From: Lachnospiraceae bacterium
GTDB taxonomy: Bacteria > Bacillota > Clostridia > Lachnospirales > Lachnospiraceae
Reading direction: 5' to 3'
Length of the DNA stretch: 64,000 bases
Assembly (NCBI GenBank): GCA_016284315.1
Contig: JAEEOO010000034.1
Coordinates: 19,489-83,488 of the forward strand
Made by a program: the position numbers and the translations under genes. The notes beneath the pieces were generated by a model, which searched no databases, had not been told where the DNA came from, and saw only the letters and a list, made by a program, of their open reading frames with translations. Below, in pieces: positions 18,851 to 28,640 of the stretch (positions are counted from its first letter, which is position 1; the number at the start of each line of letters is the position of its first letter).

Positions 18851-19441
18851 TTACTGTTGTTCCTGTTCCGGAGCCACTGTCTCTTCAGCAACCATCTCAA
18901 TTTCTTCGGGATGTAACTGTTTATGGTCCTCACGAATATTATTAGCATATGTATTTAAAGTATTGATGAGGCCGGTATAGTGGTCTGTACAAGCCTTGCT
19001 GGAAGAATCAAAAATATTTTCAAGGTAAACCATAACATCTTCCATGTACTGGGTAGCAGCATCCCTCAGCTCGTTAGCCTGCTGTGTTGCGGTATCAACA
19101 ATATTCTGAGCCTGATTCTTAGCCATTAGGATAACTTCATCGGCCTGCTCATATGCTCTTCTCATGATAACATTCTCGCTGACAAGCTCATCAGACTGAA
19201 CTACCGAATCATCAAGAAGCTTTTTAGCTCTGGTCTTGGCGTCAGTATAAATTGCTTCCTGTCTCGCGATGATCTTGCGGCATTTATCGATTTCTTCGGG
19301 AGCTTTACGTCTGAGATCACGAAGAAACTCTTCCATCTTGTCTCTATTACAAACAATTTCGGTAGAGGACATAAACTTACCTTTGCAGTTGCTTATGTAC
19401 TCTTCCATTTCGTCGATTACCTGAAAAATCTGACTATCCAT
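18851..19441 (-). CDS. Coiled-coil protein (V-ATPase subunit H-like annotation)
   Basis: A 196-residue, mostly helical, hydrophilic protein. Residues 30-140 have long coiled-coil character rich in Ala, Glu, Gln and Asp, and the tail is acidic and Gln-rich. Proteins like this beside coaD in Clostridia are often labelled 'ATPase' or 'V-type H+-ATPase subunit H', but no ATPase genes are near and no nucleotide motif is present. The heptad-rich layout resembles DivIVA/SepIVA-type cytoskeletal proteins; that is only a suggestion. It follows coaD by 21 bases and is the last gene before a terminator. Confidence 0.75.
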   Translation of the reverse strand: MDSQIFQVIDEMEEYISNCKGKFMSSTEIVCNRDKMEEFLRDLRRKAPEEIDKCRKIIARQEAIYTDAKTRAKKLLDDSVVQSDELVSENVIMRRAYEQADEVILMAKNQAQNIVDTATQQANELRDAATQYMEDVMVYLENIFDSSSKACTDHYTGLINTLNTYANNIREDHKQLHPEEIEMVAEETVAPEQEQQ

Positions 19442-19462
19442 TTTTCTCTCTCTAAGCTTTCT

Positions 19463-19948
19463 TTATTTATTGTTATACTTCTCATGAATCATATCAGCTA
19501 CGTAGGTCGGTACGGTTTTACTGATATCTCCGCCGAAATAAGCAATTTCTTTGACGCCTGATGAACTGAGATAAGAATACTCAAGCGAGGTAGATAAGAA
19601 TATGGTATCAAGCTTTCCGCCGGATAAAACTCTGTTGGTCTGGGCCAACTGAAGTTCATATTCAAAGTCGGTAACGGCACGAAGTCCTCTTACCGCAACA
19701 TGAAGATCGTTTTTCTGAGCGTAATCACATAACAATCCACTAAAAGAATCGACCTGAACGTTCTCCAGCCCCTCAGTCGCTTTCTTTAATATTTTAACAC
19801 GCTCCTCTACTGAAAACAATGGGTTCTTTTCTTTATTATTGAGCACTGCAACGATCAATATATCAAACATTTCAGATGCTCTTTTAATAATATCCAAATG
19901 TCCCAAAGTCATTGGATCGAAGCTTCCGGGATAAACAGCTCTTTTCAT
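19463..19948 (-). CDS. coaD: Phosphopantetheine adenylyltransferase
   Basis: CoaD transfers AMP from ATP to 4'-phosphopantetheine, the penultimate step of coenzyme A synthesis. The 161-residue protein has the nucleotidyltransferase motif [14 protein letters not shown] at the N-terminus, the substrate loop [18 protein letters not shown], and [17 protein letters not shown] near the end. The length is typical. A GGGGG ribosome site precedes the ATG. It follows rsmD, a very common pairing in bacteria. Confidence 0.97.
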   Translation of the reverse strand: MKRAVYPGSFDPMTLGHLDIIKRASEMFDILIVAVLNNKEKNPLFSVEERVKILKKATEGLENVQVDSFSGLLCDYAQKNDLHVAVRGLRAVTDFEYELQLAQTNRVLSGGKLDTIFLSTSLEYSYLSSSGVKEIAYFGGDISKTVPTYVADMIHEKYNNK

Positions 19949-19970
19949 ATGAGCCCCCTTTCAAATACAA

Positions 19971-20525
19971 CTACTGCTCCGTTTTTCTTAAGAATACATG
20001 TTTATTGTTTTTGTATTCTTTAACTCTTGTGATCTCATAGCCGAGATCCGTCACATAATCAAAATCTGTATGAAGATCGGCCTCAACGATTATAAGGGTT
20101 TCTTCATCACAGTATTTGGCATTCTTAAGCAGTTCCAGAATGCTCTTTTCAATGCCCTTTTCATAGGGCGGATCCATGAAGATTATATCAACATGTTTCT
20201 CAAAAATATTATAGATAGCCGAAGCGGCATCCGTCTTAAATACTATAGCACGGTCAGTGAATTTCGTAAATGCAAGATTCTCATTGATACAGGCATTTGC
20301 GGCTGCGCTGTTATCGATAAAATAAGCTTTTCTGGCACCGCGGCTGAGAGCCTCGATACCGATCCCGCCGCTTCCCGCAAATATATCTACGAATACACAC
20401 TCGGGAATATCACCCTGCAAAATATTAAACAGAGTTTCTTTTATTCTGTCCTGGGTAGGTCTGGTATCCATTCCTGCCGGAGTCTTAAGAGGCATGCTTC
20501 TTGCTGTTCCTGCTATTACTCTCAT
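19971..20525 (-). CDS. rsmD: 16S rRNA (guanine966-N2)-methyltransferase
   Basis: RsmD methylates G966 of 16S rRNA using S-adenosylmethionine. Family features include MRVIAGTARSMPLKTP at the start, TRPTQDRIKETLFNIL, the SAM-binding VDIFAGSGGIGIEALSRGA and the catalytic motif MDPPYEKG. I start at the ATG giving MRVIAG, because AAAGGAG sits about 7 bases before it; a start two codons earlier would touch the ribosome site. The topoisomerase A-subunit gene ends 24 bases upstream. Confidence 0.95.
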   Translation of the reverse strand: MRVIAGTARSMPLKTPAGMDTRPTQDRIKETLFNILQGDIPECVFVDIFAGSGGIGIEALSRGARKAYFIDNSAAANACINENLAFTKFTDRAIVFKTDAASAIYNIFEKHVDIIFMDPPYEKGIEKSILELLKNAKYCDEETLIIVEADLHTDFDYVTDLGYEITRVKEYKNNKHVFLRKTEQ

Positions 20526-20549
20526 AGGCATTCTCCTTTAAATGTAGAA

Positions 20550-22784
20550 CTATTTTATTTTAGTTCCCTTTGCATCACGCTTCTGAAGCTTAACGGTATT
20601 AAGAACGATATTGTGACCGTTATGTTCAACAAAAGCTTCGTCCTGTGCATGTGTAAGGAATACTTCCTCAACAACGTCCTTGCCGTCAAGTTTCATTCCT
20701 CTTACGCCCTGTGAAACCTTCTTGAAAAGAGAGATCTCCTCAATCTGGAAACGAAGGAAATATCCGTTCTTTGACTTCATGATGATATTCTTTTCATCAG
20801 TCAAAGGTAAAACTGCAGCTACTTCATCTTTATCAGTAAGCTTTGTGGATGCGATAGTCTTTCTGGTTGTCTCAAATTCAAGTCCCTGAACAACCTTAAC
20901 CAGACCGTTCTTTGAAGCAAAGAGAAGTCTTCCCTGTACCATCTCGTCCATGTTGCAGACATAAACGATATTTCCGTTATCAGCATTGTAATTGGAAACA
21001 TTGTCTACAGGTGTTCCCTTATCACGAAGCTTTGACATGGGAAGATCGAGAGCCTTGATAACATGCATCTGACCGTCTTCCGTAAACATTGCTATGCGGC
21101 CATTGTTCTTAACAGTGAAACAATACTTAAACTCGGTAAGGCAAGCCTGCTCATTTCGCTCATAGGTATTCTTATCAATAAGCTTGGCATATCCGAAACG
21201 ATCCATAAGGTAATAAACATCCATTACCTCAAATTCTTTCTCTTTATAGACCGCTTCCTCTGCATTTTCGATAGCAGTCTTTCTCTCTTTTCCGAATTCC
21301 TTCTTGAGCTGATCGAGTTCTTTGATGATAACTGCCACCATGGAATCTTTTCTATCAAGAATATCCTCGTATTTATAAATATTGGCAAGAGTCTCGTCAT
21401 GCTCTTTGATAAGGGCATCAAGTTCAAGACCGATCAACTTATAGAGTCTCATCTCAAGGATGGCATTTGCCTGACGCTCGGTAAACTGAAGCTGTTCTGC
21501 CATGATCTTTGACTCTTTGGATTTAAAGTTGATTCCGTCAGTCTTACCCAAAGTAAGGCAATCCTTTGCCATCTGGCGGTCCTTGGAACCACGAAGGATC
21601 TCTATGATAAGATCAATAACATTAACAGCCTTAATAAGACCTTCCTGTACTTCCTTACGTTCCTTCTCTTTTTCAAGAAGGTTGTTGTACTTACGGGTAT
21701 TGATCTCATACTGGAAATCAACGCACGCCTTGATAACCGACTTAAGACCCATGATCTCGGGACGTCCGTCAGCGATGGCAAGCATATTTACACCGAAAGT
21801 ATCTTCCAGCTTTGTCTTTTTATAAAGTAAGTTAACGAAGTTCTCAGCATCAGAGTCCCTGCGAAGTTCGATAACAATTCTGATACCTTCTTTTGAAGAC
21901 TGGTTTGAAATATCAACGATATCCTGGGTCTTCTTGGTATCGGCAAGGGAAGCAACATCCTGAAGAAACTTGGCGATATTGGCACCGATCATGGTGTAAG
22001 GGATCTCGGTAATAACGACATTTATATGTCCGCCCTTAGCTTTTTCGATCTCAACCTTACCGCGGAGTTTGATCTTACCTGATCCGGTCTCATAGATATC
22101 AAGGAGTTCATCTTCATTGATAACGATTCCTCCGGTAGGAAAATCAGGTCCCTTGATGTATTTCATCAATTCTTTAGTGGTGATATTCTCATCACGCATA
22201 TAAGCCTTGGTGGCTTCGATTACTTCCCCAAGATTGTGAGGAGGGATATTGGTTGCCATACCAACTGCGATACCCTCAGATCCGTTAACAAGGATATTGG
22301 GTATCTTAACGGGAAGAACCGATGGTTCTTTTTCAGTCTCATCAAAGTTGGGTATGAAATCAACGATATCTTTATCAAGGTCAGCCAAAAATGCTTCCTG
22401 TGTGATCTTCTGAAGCCTTGCCTCGGTGTAACGCATTGCAGCGGCACCGTCACCTTCAATGTTACCGAAGTTACCGTGTCCGTCAACAAGCGGTAAGCCC
22501 TTCTTAAAATCCTGGGCCATTACAACGAGTGAATCGTAAATTGAAGAGTCGCCGTGGGGGTGATATTTACCCATTGTATCGCCGACGATACGTGCGCTCT
22601 TTCTGTAAGGCTTATCATATCTTATTCCGAGTTCGCTCATATCATAAAGTACACGTCTCTGAACGGGTTTAAGACCGTCACGGACATCGGGAAGAGCTCT
22701 GGCAACGATAACACTCATGGCGTAATCCACGAAGGCACGCTGCATTTCCTCGGAGTATTCGGTTTTTATAATTCTTTCTTCCAT
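20550..22784 (-). CDS. parC: Type IIA topoisomerase subunit A, probably topoisomerase IV
   Basis: The A subunit (about 744 residues) cuts and rejoins DNA. The active tyrosine is in [11 protein letters not shown] (about Tyr119). The quinolone region [11 protein letters not shown] keeps Ser80 and an acidic residue at 84, the susceptible pattern. The C-terminal region has beta-pinwheel-like repeats but no QRRGGKG 'GyrA box', which argues for a ParC-type decatenase rather than gyrase. I start at the ATG of [10 protein letters not shown]; a TTG five codons upstream is possible. It follows the B subunit by 108 bases. A phylogeny is needed to settle gyrase versus topoisomerase IV. Confidence 0.8.
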   Translation of the reverse strand: MEERIIKTEYSEEMQRAFVDYAMSVIVARALPDVRDGLKPVQRRVLYDMSELGIRYDKPYRKSARIVGDTMGKYHPHGDSSIYDSLVVMAQDFKKGLPLVDGHGNFGNIEGDGAAAMRYTEARLQKITQEAFLADLDKDIVDFIPNFDETEKEPSVLPVKIPNILVNGSEGIAVGMATNIPPHNLGEVIEATKAYMRDENITTKELMKYIKGPDFPTGGIVINEDELLDIYETGSGKIKLRGKVEIEKAKGGHINVVITEIPYTMIGANIAKFLQDVASLADTKKTQDIVDISNQSSKEGIRIVIELRRDSDAENFVNLLYKKTKLEDTFGVNMLAIADGRPEIMGLKSVIKACVDFQYEINTRKYNNLLEKEKERKEVQEGLIKAVNVIDLIIEILRGSKDRQMAKDCLTLGKTDGINFKSKESKIMAEQLQFTERQANAILEMRLYKLIGLELDALIKEHDETLANIYKYEDILDRKDSMVAVIIKELDQLKKEFGKERKTAIENAEEAVYKEKEFEVMDVYYLMDRFGYAKLIDKNTYERNEQACLTEFKYCFTVKNNGRIAMFTEDGQMHVIKALDLPMSKLRDKGTPVDNVSNYNADNGNIVYVCNMDEMVQGRLLFASKNGLVKVVQGLEFETTRKTIASTKLTDKDEVAAVLPLTDEKNIIMKSKNGYFLRFQIEEISLFKKVSQGVRGMKLDGKDVVEEVFLTHAQDEAFVEHNGHNIVLNTVKLQKRDAKGTKIK

Positions 22785-22892
22785 GTTTTTTTCTCTCAAT
22801 ATAGAAGTGTTATTTTAAAATCCTAGTCACGGCGCCTAGCGATGATATATTCTTCACTCACACACCTCTCGCCTGATTAAGATATTTTAACT

Positions 22893-24812
22893 TTATACAT
22901 CCAATGCTGCGTCTTGAGCGTGCTGGTGGATGAACTCACGGCGAGGGGGAACGTCGGTACCCATGAGGAGTTCGGTCATTTCGGAGGCGGCACGGGCATC
23001 CTCGATCTCAACAAGTTTCATACGGCGACGCTCGGGATCAAGAGTTGTCTCCCAAAGCTGCTCAGCATCCATCTCACCGAGACCTTTGTATCTCTGTAAT
23101 GTGAAAGGGCCTTTATGATTCTTACGGTACTTTTCAAGGGCCTTGTCATCATAAAGATATTCTTCCTGTCCCCTTGAAGGAATAGCTTTATAAAGAGGAG
23201 GCATAGCGATATATACGTGACCTTCAAAGATAAGGTCAGGCATGAAACGATAGAATAACGTAAGGAGCAGGGTGGAAATATGAGCTCCGTCCACGTCCGC
23301 ATCGGCCATGATTATGATCTTGTTATAGCGAAGCTTTGTAATATCAAAGTCATTGCCGTAACCTTCTGAAAATCCACAACCAAATGCATTGATCATTGTC
23401 TTGATCTCGGCATTTGCAAGGACTTTATCCATGGAAGCCTTCTCGACGTTAAGGATCTTACCACGGATGGGGAGGATTGCCTGATACTGACGATCTCTTG
23501 CCATTTTTGCAGAACCGCCTGCAGAATCTCCCTCTACGATAAAGATCTCGCACTTTTCAGCTTCTTTTGAGATGCAGTTTGCAAGTTTTCCGTTAGAGTC
23601 AAAAGAGAACTTGGGCTTAACAAGAAGATTTGTCTTTGCCTTTTCTTCTGTTTTACGGATCTTGGCAGCTTTCTCAGCACATCCGATAATGCTCTTTAAT
23701 ACTTCAAGGTTTCTGTCAAAATATCTGGTTACTTCATCTGAGGTAACCTTTGAAACAGCCTTGGAAGCATCCTGGTTATCTAGCTTTGTCTTGGTCTGTC
23801 CTTCAAATCTGGGATCCGGATGCTTTATTGAGATAACCGCTGTCATACCGTTACGAACATCGGCACCGGTAAAGTTGTTATCCTTTTCCTTAAGGATTCC
23901 AAGCTCATGAGCATAGGAATTGATAATAGTAGTAAACTGAGATTTGAAACCTGTAAGGTGAGTTCCACCTTCAGAGTTATAAATATTGTTACAATATCCG
24001 AGAACATTCTCATGGAACTCGTTTACATACTGAAAAGCACACTCAACAAAGATTCCCTCAAATTCTCCGGAGAAATAGCAAACATCGGTCACAGCCTCAG
24101 AATTTGCGTTCATATGGCGTATGAAACCTGCGATTCCGTCGGGCTCGTGGAATGTTATCTCCTCGGGAGTCTCTCCTCTTAAATCCTTGTAATAGATAGT
24201 AAGGTCAGGATTAAGATATGCAGTATCATGAAGACGGTTCTTGATATCCGCCTCGGCAAATCTTGTTCTGTCAAAGATCTCATCATCAGGAAGGAAATTA
24301 ATGGTAGTTCCGTGATCTCTTGTCTTTCCGATAACAGGTAAAAGTCCCTTAACAAGCTCTGTTGTAGGGATACCCCTCTCATATGAATCCTTAAAGATCT
24401 CTCCTCCGGTCTTAACAGTAACTGTAAGATGCTTGGAAAGGGCGTTAACTACAGATGAACCTACACCGTGAAGACCACCGCTGGTCTTATAAGCGTTGTT
24501 ATCGAACTTACCGCCGGCATGAAGGGTTGTAAATACAAGTCTTTCTGCACTGATACCTTTTTCATGCATTCCTACAGGGATACCACGTCCGTTATCGGAT
24601 ACGGTAGCCGAACCGTCCTTTTCAAGGGTGACGTAAATCTTATCGCAGTGGCCTGCAAGATGTTCATCCACTGAGTTATCTACTATTTCATATACAAGGT
24701 GGTTTAAACCTTTTGTCGTAACGGATCCTATGTACATTCCGGGACGTACTCTGACGGCTTCAAGGCCTTCAAGTACTGTTATGCTCGACGCGTCATAAAC
24801 TTCCTTAGACAT
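22893..24812 (-). CDS. parE: Type IIA topoisomerase subunit B, probably topoisomerase IV
   Basis: The 639-residue B subunit carries the GHKL ATPase (EIVDNSVDEHLAG, DNGRGIPVGMH, TSGGLHGVGSSVVNALS) and the C-terminal TOPRIM domain (EGDSAGGSAKMARDRQYQAI with DADVDGAHI), ending in the QRYKGLGEMDAEQLWETT motif. It pairs with the A subunit downstream. Sequence motifs are shared by GyrB and ParE; the missing GyrA box in the partner favours ParE. The promoter upstream contains a LexA-like palindrome, which would fit the SOS control known for parEC in Bacillus subtilis. Confidence 0.8.
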   Translation of the reverse strand: MSKEVYDASSITVLEGLEAVRVRPGMYIGSVTTKGLNHLVYEIVDNSVDEHLAGHCDKIYVTLEKDGSATVSDNGRGIPVGMHEKGISAERLVFTTLHAGGKFDNNAYKTSGGLHGVGSSVVNALSKHLTVTVKTGGEIFKDSYERGIPTTELVKGLLPVIGKTRDHGTTINFLPDDEIFDRTRFAEADIKNRLHDTAYLNPDLTIYYKDLRGETPEEITFHEPDGIAGFIRHMNANSEAVTDVCYFSGEFEGIFVECAFQYVNEFHENVLGYCNNIYNSEGGTHLTGFKSQFTTIINSYAHELGILKEKDNNFTGADVRNGMTAVISIKHPDPRFEGQTKTKLDNQDASKAVSKVTSDEVTRYFDRNLEVLKSIIGCAEKAAKIRKTEEKAKTNLLVKPKFSFDSNGKLANCISKEAEKCEIFIVEGDSAGGSAKMARDRQYQAILPIRGKILNVEKASMDKVLANAEIKTMINAFGCGFSEGYGNDFDITKLRYNKIIIMADADVDGAHISTLLLTLFYRFMPDLIFEGHVYIAMPPLYKAIPSRGQEEYLYDDKALEKYRKNHKGPFTLQRYKGLGEMDAEQLWETTLDPERRRMKLVEIEDARAASEMTELLMGTDVPPRREFIHQHAQDAALDV

Positions 24813-24836
24813 AAATTATCTCCAAATCAATAATAA

Positions 24837-24868
24837 AAATCGGCATGAACATTTGTTCACACCGATTT
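24837..24868. promoter_or_regulatory. LexA-like box inside a long inverted repeat
   Basis: The core 24846-24859 is TGAACATTTGTTCA, which matches GAAC-N4-GTTC fully, with T/A instead of C/G at the outer positions of the Bacillus-type LexA box. It lies just past the -10 of the parE promoter, at about +4 to +17. Flanking bases extend it to an imperfect repeat from AATCGG to CCGATT. On the minus strand a short T-rich stretch follows, so it could also work as a terminator for the ABC operon. Confidence 0.55.
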
Positions 24869-24897
24869 AGTATATCATATATTTAGTGGTATTGCAA
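24869..24897 (-). promoter_or_regulatory. Promoter of the parE-parC-rsmD-coaD operon
   Basis: TTGCAA (24892-24897) and TATACT (24869-24874) lie 17 bases apart on the minus strand, with TG one base before the -10, an extended -10 element. The predicted start is near 24862, inside the palindrome carrying the LexA-like core. Confidence 0.7.
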
Positions 24898-24942
24898 TTA
24901 AATCCGCGCAAAATCTTGATGTTTCACGCATTTCACGCATAT

Positions 24943-26301
24943 TTAGCTCTTGGAAAATGTTCTCTTTAAAACGTCTCCAATGGAAAGCTTGTTTCCCTTG
25001 TATAAAGACATCATTTTGTAGATCTTTCCTGCCATATAAACAAGGACCATAATGCTTAATACATAGATAACAAGACCGCAGGCAATAACAACCCATGAAA
25101 CATTTCCAAGACTTACATTGGCAGGCATTACCATTGCTCCGGTAAAAGGAACAAGAAGCATCCAAGTCTTGGTGGTGGTAGCGTTCATTCCTCCCGCTCC
25201 CATCAATGCAAAGAAGCTGATAAGAAGAGGCGTTACAAACAATACGTTCTTGCTTGATGCATCTTCCTTGGTGGTGGACATTGATCCTGCAAGGGATGCA
25301 AGGCAAAGATAAACCACAAATCCAAGGACAAGGAACAAAATGGCGAGGACAACGTTATAAGGTCTGAAAACATTTATATCCTTCATGCCTTCAAAGAAAA
25401 CATTTATGGAAAGGCCTGATCCGGGGAAAAATTTCTTTGAAAGAAAAGCACCCAATGCAAATCCGCCCATTAAGCTAAAGAGCCAAACAAGTACCTGCAA
25501 AAGCACTGTGGCAATTGCTCCCAAAAGCTTACCAAAGATCAAAGAATCAGGTCTTACGGATACAAGCATGGTATCCATGAGCTTTGATTCTTTTTCCATA
25601 ACAACGGACTGTGAAAGATTCTGACCATAGGAAATGATCATCATGTAAAGAAGCATCATGGTTCCGTAAGGAAGTGCCATGTTTACGACTTTAAGTACTC
25701 TTTCACGCTTTAATTCATCATTCTTGGCTTCATCCTCTTTGATGTTTATTCCTTCTTTTAATCCGGATTCGGTAAAGCTTAAATACTCAGAAGATTCCTT
25801 TAATGTTTCCACTGCTTCTCCCGATACTCCGGATAAATTAAGAGTAAAGAGATCTTCGTATCTTTCTATGAACTTTAAATAATTCTTTGCTTCACTCTTT
25901 TTAACGGTGCTTTCCTTGGGAATGATCATATTGGCTCTTAATCTTCCGTTTGCGGAAAGGTAAAGAACTATAGATTTATTATCCTGTCTTGCGCTGTCTA
26001 AAGCTTGTTTCTCATCATGAAATACTTCATATTTAAGATTTGCATAATCTGCTTCAGGAACATCCGAAAGCGTCTCAAAGAAGGAATCATCTCCGGGAGT
26101 CAGATTAACAACGCAGATCCTTTCTGCTCCGCAGCTCTTAAGTTCTTTATTCTTGTCGGTAAAATAACCAACGATCATCATGGATAAGATCGGTCCCAAG
26201 AGAAGGAGCAAGGCGAAAAGAACCGTTACGATCTTAAAACCTTTGGTCCCTGCCTGATTCTTAAAGGAAAACTTAAATACTTTATCAAAATTCTTAAACA
26301 T
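24943..26301 (-). CDS. ABC-2 type permease (NatB-like), second of pair
   Basis: A 452-residue membrane protein of the ABC-2/NatB type. One N-terminal helix (about 25-48) is followed by a large outside domain (about 50-210) and about five to six C-terminal helices (from KVVNMALPYGTMMLLYMMII onward, with the VVMEKESKLMDTMLVSVRPDSL motif typical of NatB). It works with the ATPase and the other permease encoded upstream to export an unknown substrate; sodium, drug or peptide export are all possible. The ATG directly follows the stop codon of the upstream permease. Confidence 0.85.
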   Translation of the reverse strand: MFKNFDKVFKFSFKNQAGTKGFKIVTVLFALLLLLGPILSMMIVGYFTDKNKELKSCGAERICVVNLTPGDDSFFETLSDVPEADYANLKYEVFHDEKQALDSARQDNKSIVLYLSANGRLRANMIIPKESTVKKSEAKNYLKFIERYEDLFTLNLSGVSGEAVETLKESSEYLSFTESGLKEGINIKEDEAKNDELKRERVLKVVNMALPYGTMMLLYMMIISYGQNLSQSVVMEKESKLMDTMLVSVRPDSLIFGKLLGAIATVLLQVLVWLFSLMGGFALGAFLSKKFFPGSGLSINVFFEGMKDINVFRPYNVVLAILFLVLGFVVYLCLASLAGSMSTTKEDASSKNVLFVTPLLISFFALMGAGGMNATTTKTWMLLVPFTGAMVMPANVSLGNVSWVVIACGLVIYVLSIMVLVYMAGKIYKMMSLYKGNKLSIGDVLKRTFSKS

Positions 26302-27666
26302 TTACGCTTCCCCCTCTCTTGATAATCTTAGGATCTGAGCAAAATTCAGCTTTTTACTGTCATTCACAAGAAGTTTTCTGTAAACCTTTGCAGTGAGTCT
26401 GAAAAGGAGCAGGATAAACAATAACTGAACCGCCATGCCTATTAAATAAAGCCAGAAAGGGATTCTTTCGCAGGCAAAGCTGATAGGTCCGATGTAAGAA
26501 GAAATAAAAGGCACAACCGAAAGAATATAGGTCAGCATTTTATTGTTTACATTGGGAACAATGAAAGCGCAAATATATCCGGCAATAGAAAACATGTTTA
26601 AGACCATAATGGTAGGTCCCACATCTTCTGTCTTGGTACAGGCACTTCCCATAAGTCCGGCTATGATGGAAAACATCAGATAAGTAATGATAAGTGAGAC
26701 AAATAAAGCCAAAAGTCTCAAAGGATTAAGTCCAAAGATCTGGCTGTAATCCATCTGCTGTGCGATCTCTGCCATTTCAGCAGCAGAAGCAGATGCGTCA
26801 CTTCCTCTTCCAAACATATATGCAGAAATTCCGCTTGATATACCCGAGGCAAAAGCTCCGCAAAGAAGCATGGAAACAACGTAAACCATCATGGCAAATA
26901 CTTTTCCCATGATAAGCGCAAGAGGTCTAACGCTTACAAGAAGGTTTTCAACAAGTTTGGATGTCTTTTCTTCCATCACAGAGGAAATGACATAGGAAAC
27001 AGACATTGAGACAAGGATCATTATGGCGATTGAATAAATGGTCGCATAAGTCGTAACCTGGCTTGAAGAAATCTTTTCATCCTTAAGGTCATAAAAATCC
27101 TGCTCGCTTAATGCCTTACCGGTGCTAACACCACTGCTGGCAAGAGCATATTCATCGTCAGACATGACTGCTCTTATCCTGACATCTTCAAAGATTCCAT
27201 AAATATATTTTGTAAAGTCCTCAAGATTAATAGATGAGATCTTGGAATCGTCTGAAATTACAGATTTAACAACATAACCTGTCTCTCCGTCTTTTTCTTC
27301 TGTAGTAAAAATAAGTCCGATCTCGGTATCGCTTAATTCAGGGATATCAGTTACATATTGAAGCTTAAGCTTTTCATATGAAGTACCGCTAAGATCGAGG
27401 GCATCAACAAGGTCGTAAACAGTATCGTTTGTATAATAAACTGTTGACGCAAGGTTCTCTTTATCTTCCGCAGAATCACTGAAAGCCTTTGATGACGAAG
27501 CAGCGCTAAGCATAGAGATAGGCCCCATAAGAGCCATCATGATTATCATAAACACAAAGCTGAATAGATAAGCCTTGTTCTTAAAGGTCTGCTTTAATGT
27601 AAAAACAAATACCTTTCCAATGCCATCCATTCTGTAAATATTGTTGGCATTAGTTTTGCTCTTCAT
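26302..27666 (-). CDS. ABC-2 type permease (NatB-like), first of pair
   Basis: About 454 residues with the same layout as its neighbour: N-terminal helix, extracytoplasmic domain, then a cluster of helices. The cytoplasmic motif SVMEEKTSKLVENLLVSVRPLALIMGK (partly quoted) marks the NatB/ABC-2 family. The two permeases are paralogues and likely form a heterodimer. I start at the ATG giving MKSKTNANN, with GAGGT 8 bases upstream; a GTG two codons earlier is too close to that site. It overlaps the ATPase gene by 17 bases. Confidence 0.85.
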   Translation of the reverse strand: MKSKTNANNIYRMDGIGKVFVFTLKQTFKNKAYLFSFVFMIIMMALMGPISMLSAASSSKAFSDSAEDKENLASTVYYTNDTVYDLVDALDLSGTSYEKLKLQYVTDIPELSDTEIGLIFTTEEKDGETGYVVKSVISDDSKISSINLEDFTKYIYGIFEDVRIRAVMSDDEYALASSGVSTGKALSEQDFYDLKDEKISSSQVTTYATIYSIAIMILVSMSVSYVISSVMEEKTSKLVENLLVSVRPLALIMGKVFAMMVYVVSMLLCGAFASGISSGISAYMFGRGSDASASAAEMAEIAQQMDYSQIFGLNPLRLLALFVSLIITYLMFSIIAGLMGSACTKTEDVGPTIMVLNMFSIAGYICAFIVPNVNNKMLTYILSVVPFISSYIGPISFACERIPFWLYLIGMAVQLLFILLLFRLTAKVYRKLLVNDSKKLNFAQILRLSREGEA

Positions 27667-28609
27667 TTGCACCTACCTCTTTGACAAAGATCTCATGCAG
27701 GCTAAGTTCGGCAAGTTCAAAACGAACCACAGTGATACCTGCGTCAACAAGTTTCTTAAGAAGAGCATTAGCTTGAGCATCTCCCGTTACCTTAAGATCA
27801 TACTCATACTCTTTATCCGAAAGGATCTCAATTCCAAGATCATTGATATACTGTGAAACGTCTGTCTCACACTTAAGAGAAAGCTTTACTCTTCCGTAGC
27901 TTTTCTTGATCTCATTCAGGTTTCCTTTAACAATAGCTTTGGAATGGGAAAGAATAGTGATATCTGTACAGAACTCCTCAACTACTGCCATCTGATGGCT
28001 GGACATGATGATATACTTTCCGGCCTCGATCTGTTCTCTTACAACATCCTTAAGGATATCGGTGTTAACAGGGTCAAGACCTGAAAAAGGCTCATCAAGT
28101 ATAAGGAGCTCAGGATCTGAAAGCATAGCAATAAGGAACTGGATCTTCTGCTGATTACCTTTTGAAAGCTGATCCGGGCTCTTGGGTTTTACCTTTTTGG
28201 TGGATTGTCTTCCTGATACGGAAGATACATATTGAGGATAAAGATATTCGTCTAATTTAAGTCTCTTTGACCAATACTTGATCTTTTTCTCAAGCTCGGG
28301 CTTTGAGACACCTCTGAGCTGACCAAAGTACATGATCTGGTCAAGCAAAGGATATTTCTGATAAAGACCACGTTCCTCAGCAAGATAACCGATGTTGCAG
28401 TTTTCAAAGCTGAGAGGCTTACCGTTCCACAGAACCTCTCCGGAATCCTTATCAAGCATATCAAGGATCATTCTGATGGATGTTGTCTTACCTGCACCAT
28501 TGGTTCCAAGGAGTGCGTACACTCCGGGTTTATCCATCTCAAATGAAATGTGATCTACTACAGTCTTATTTCCATATTTCTTGGAAAGATCTTTAACTAT
28601 AAGTCCCAT
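27650..28609 (-). CDS. ABC transporter ATPase (NatA-like)
   Basis: A 319-residue ATPase with Walker A (LLGTNGAGKTTSIRMIL), a signature region reading QLSKGNQQKIQF, Walker B (LLILDEPFSGLDP) and the switch histidine in IIMSSHQMAVVEE. The variant signature LSKGNQQK is typical of the NatA/export group. A C-terminal extension of about 90 residues follows. It powers the two ABC-2 permeases downstream. A GGGGAGGAG ribosome site is present. It lies 31 bases after the DegV gene and is probably cotranscribed with it. Confidence 0.9.
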   Translation of the reverse strand: MGLIVKDLSKKYGNKTVVDHISFEMDKPGVYALLGTNGAGKTTSIRMILDMLDKDSGEVLWNGKPLSFENCNIGYLAEERGLYQKYPLLDQIMYFGQLRGVSKPELEKKIKYWSKRLKLDEYLYPQYVSSVSGRQSTKKVKPKSPDQLSKGNQQKIQFLIAMLSDPELLILDEPFSGLDPVNTDILKDVVREQIEAGKYIIMSSHQMAVVEEFCTDITILSHSKAIVKGNLNEIKKSYGRVKLSLKCETDVSQYINDLGIEILSDKEYEYDLKVTGDAQANALLKKLVDAGITVVRFELAELSLHEIFVKEVGANEEQN

Positions 28610-28640
28610 AAAAATCTCCTCCCCTCAGGGTCATAATAGA

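Noticed and set aside
19998..20714. Plus-strand open frame of 238 codons
   Set aside because: It lies antisense to rsmD and the end of the topoisomerase A gene, both of which are certain.
24875..25306. Open frame rich in Cys and His after the topoisomerase operon
   Set aside because: It is a shadow of the ABC-2 permease at 24943-26301, with odd composition and no ribosome site.
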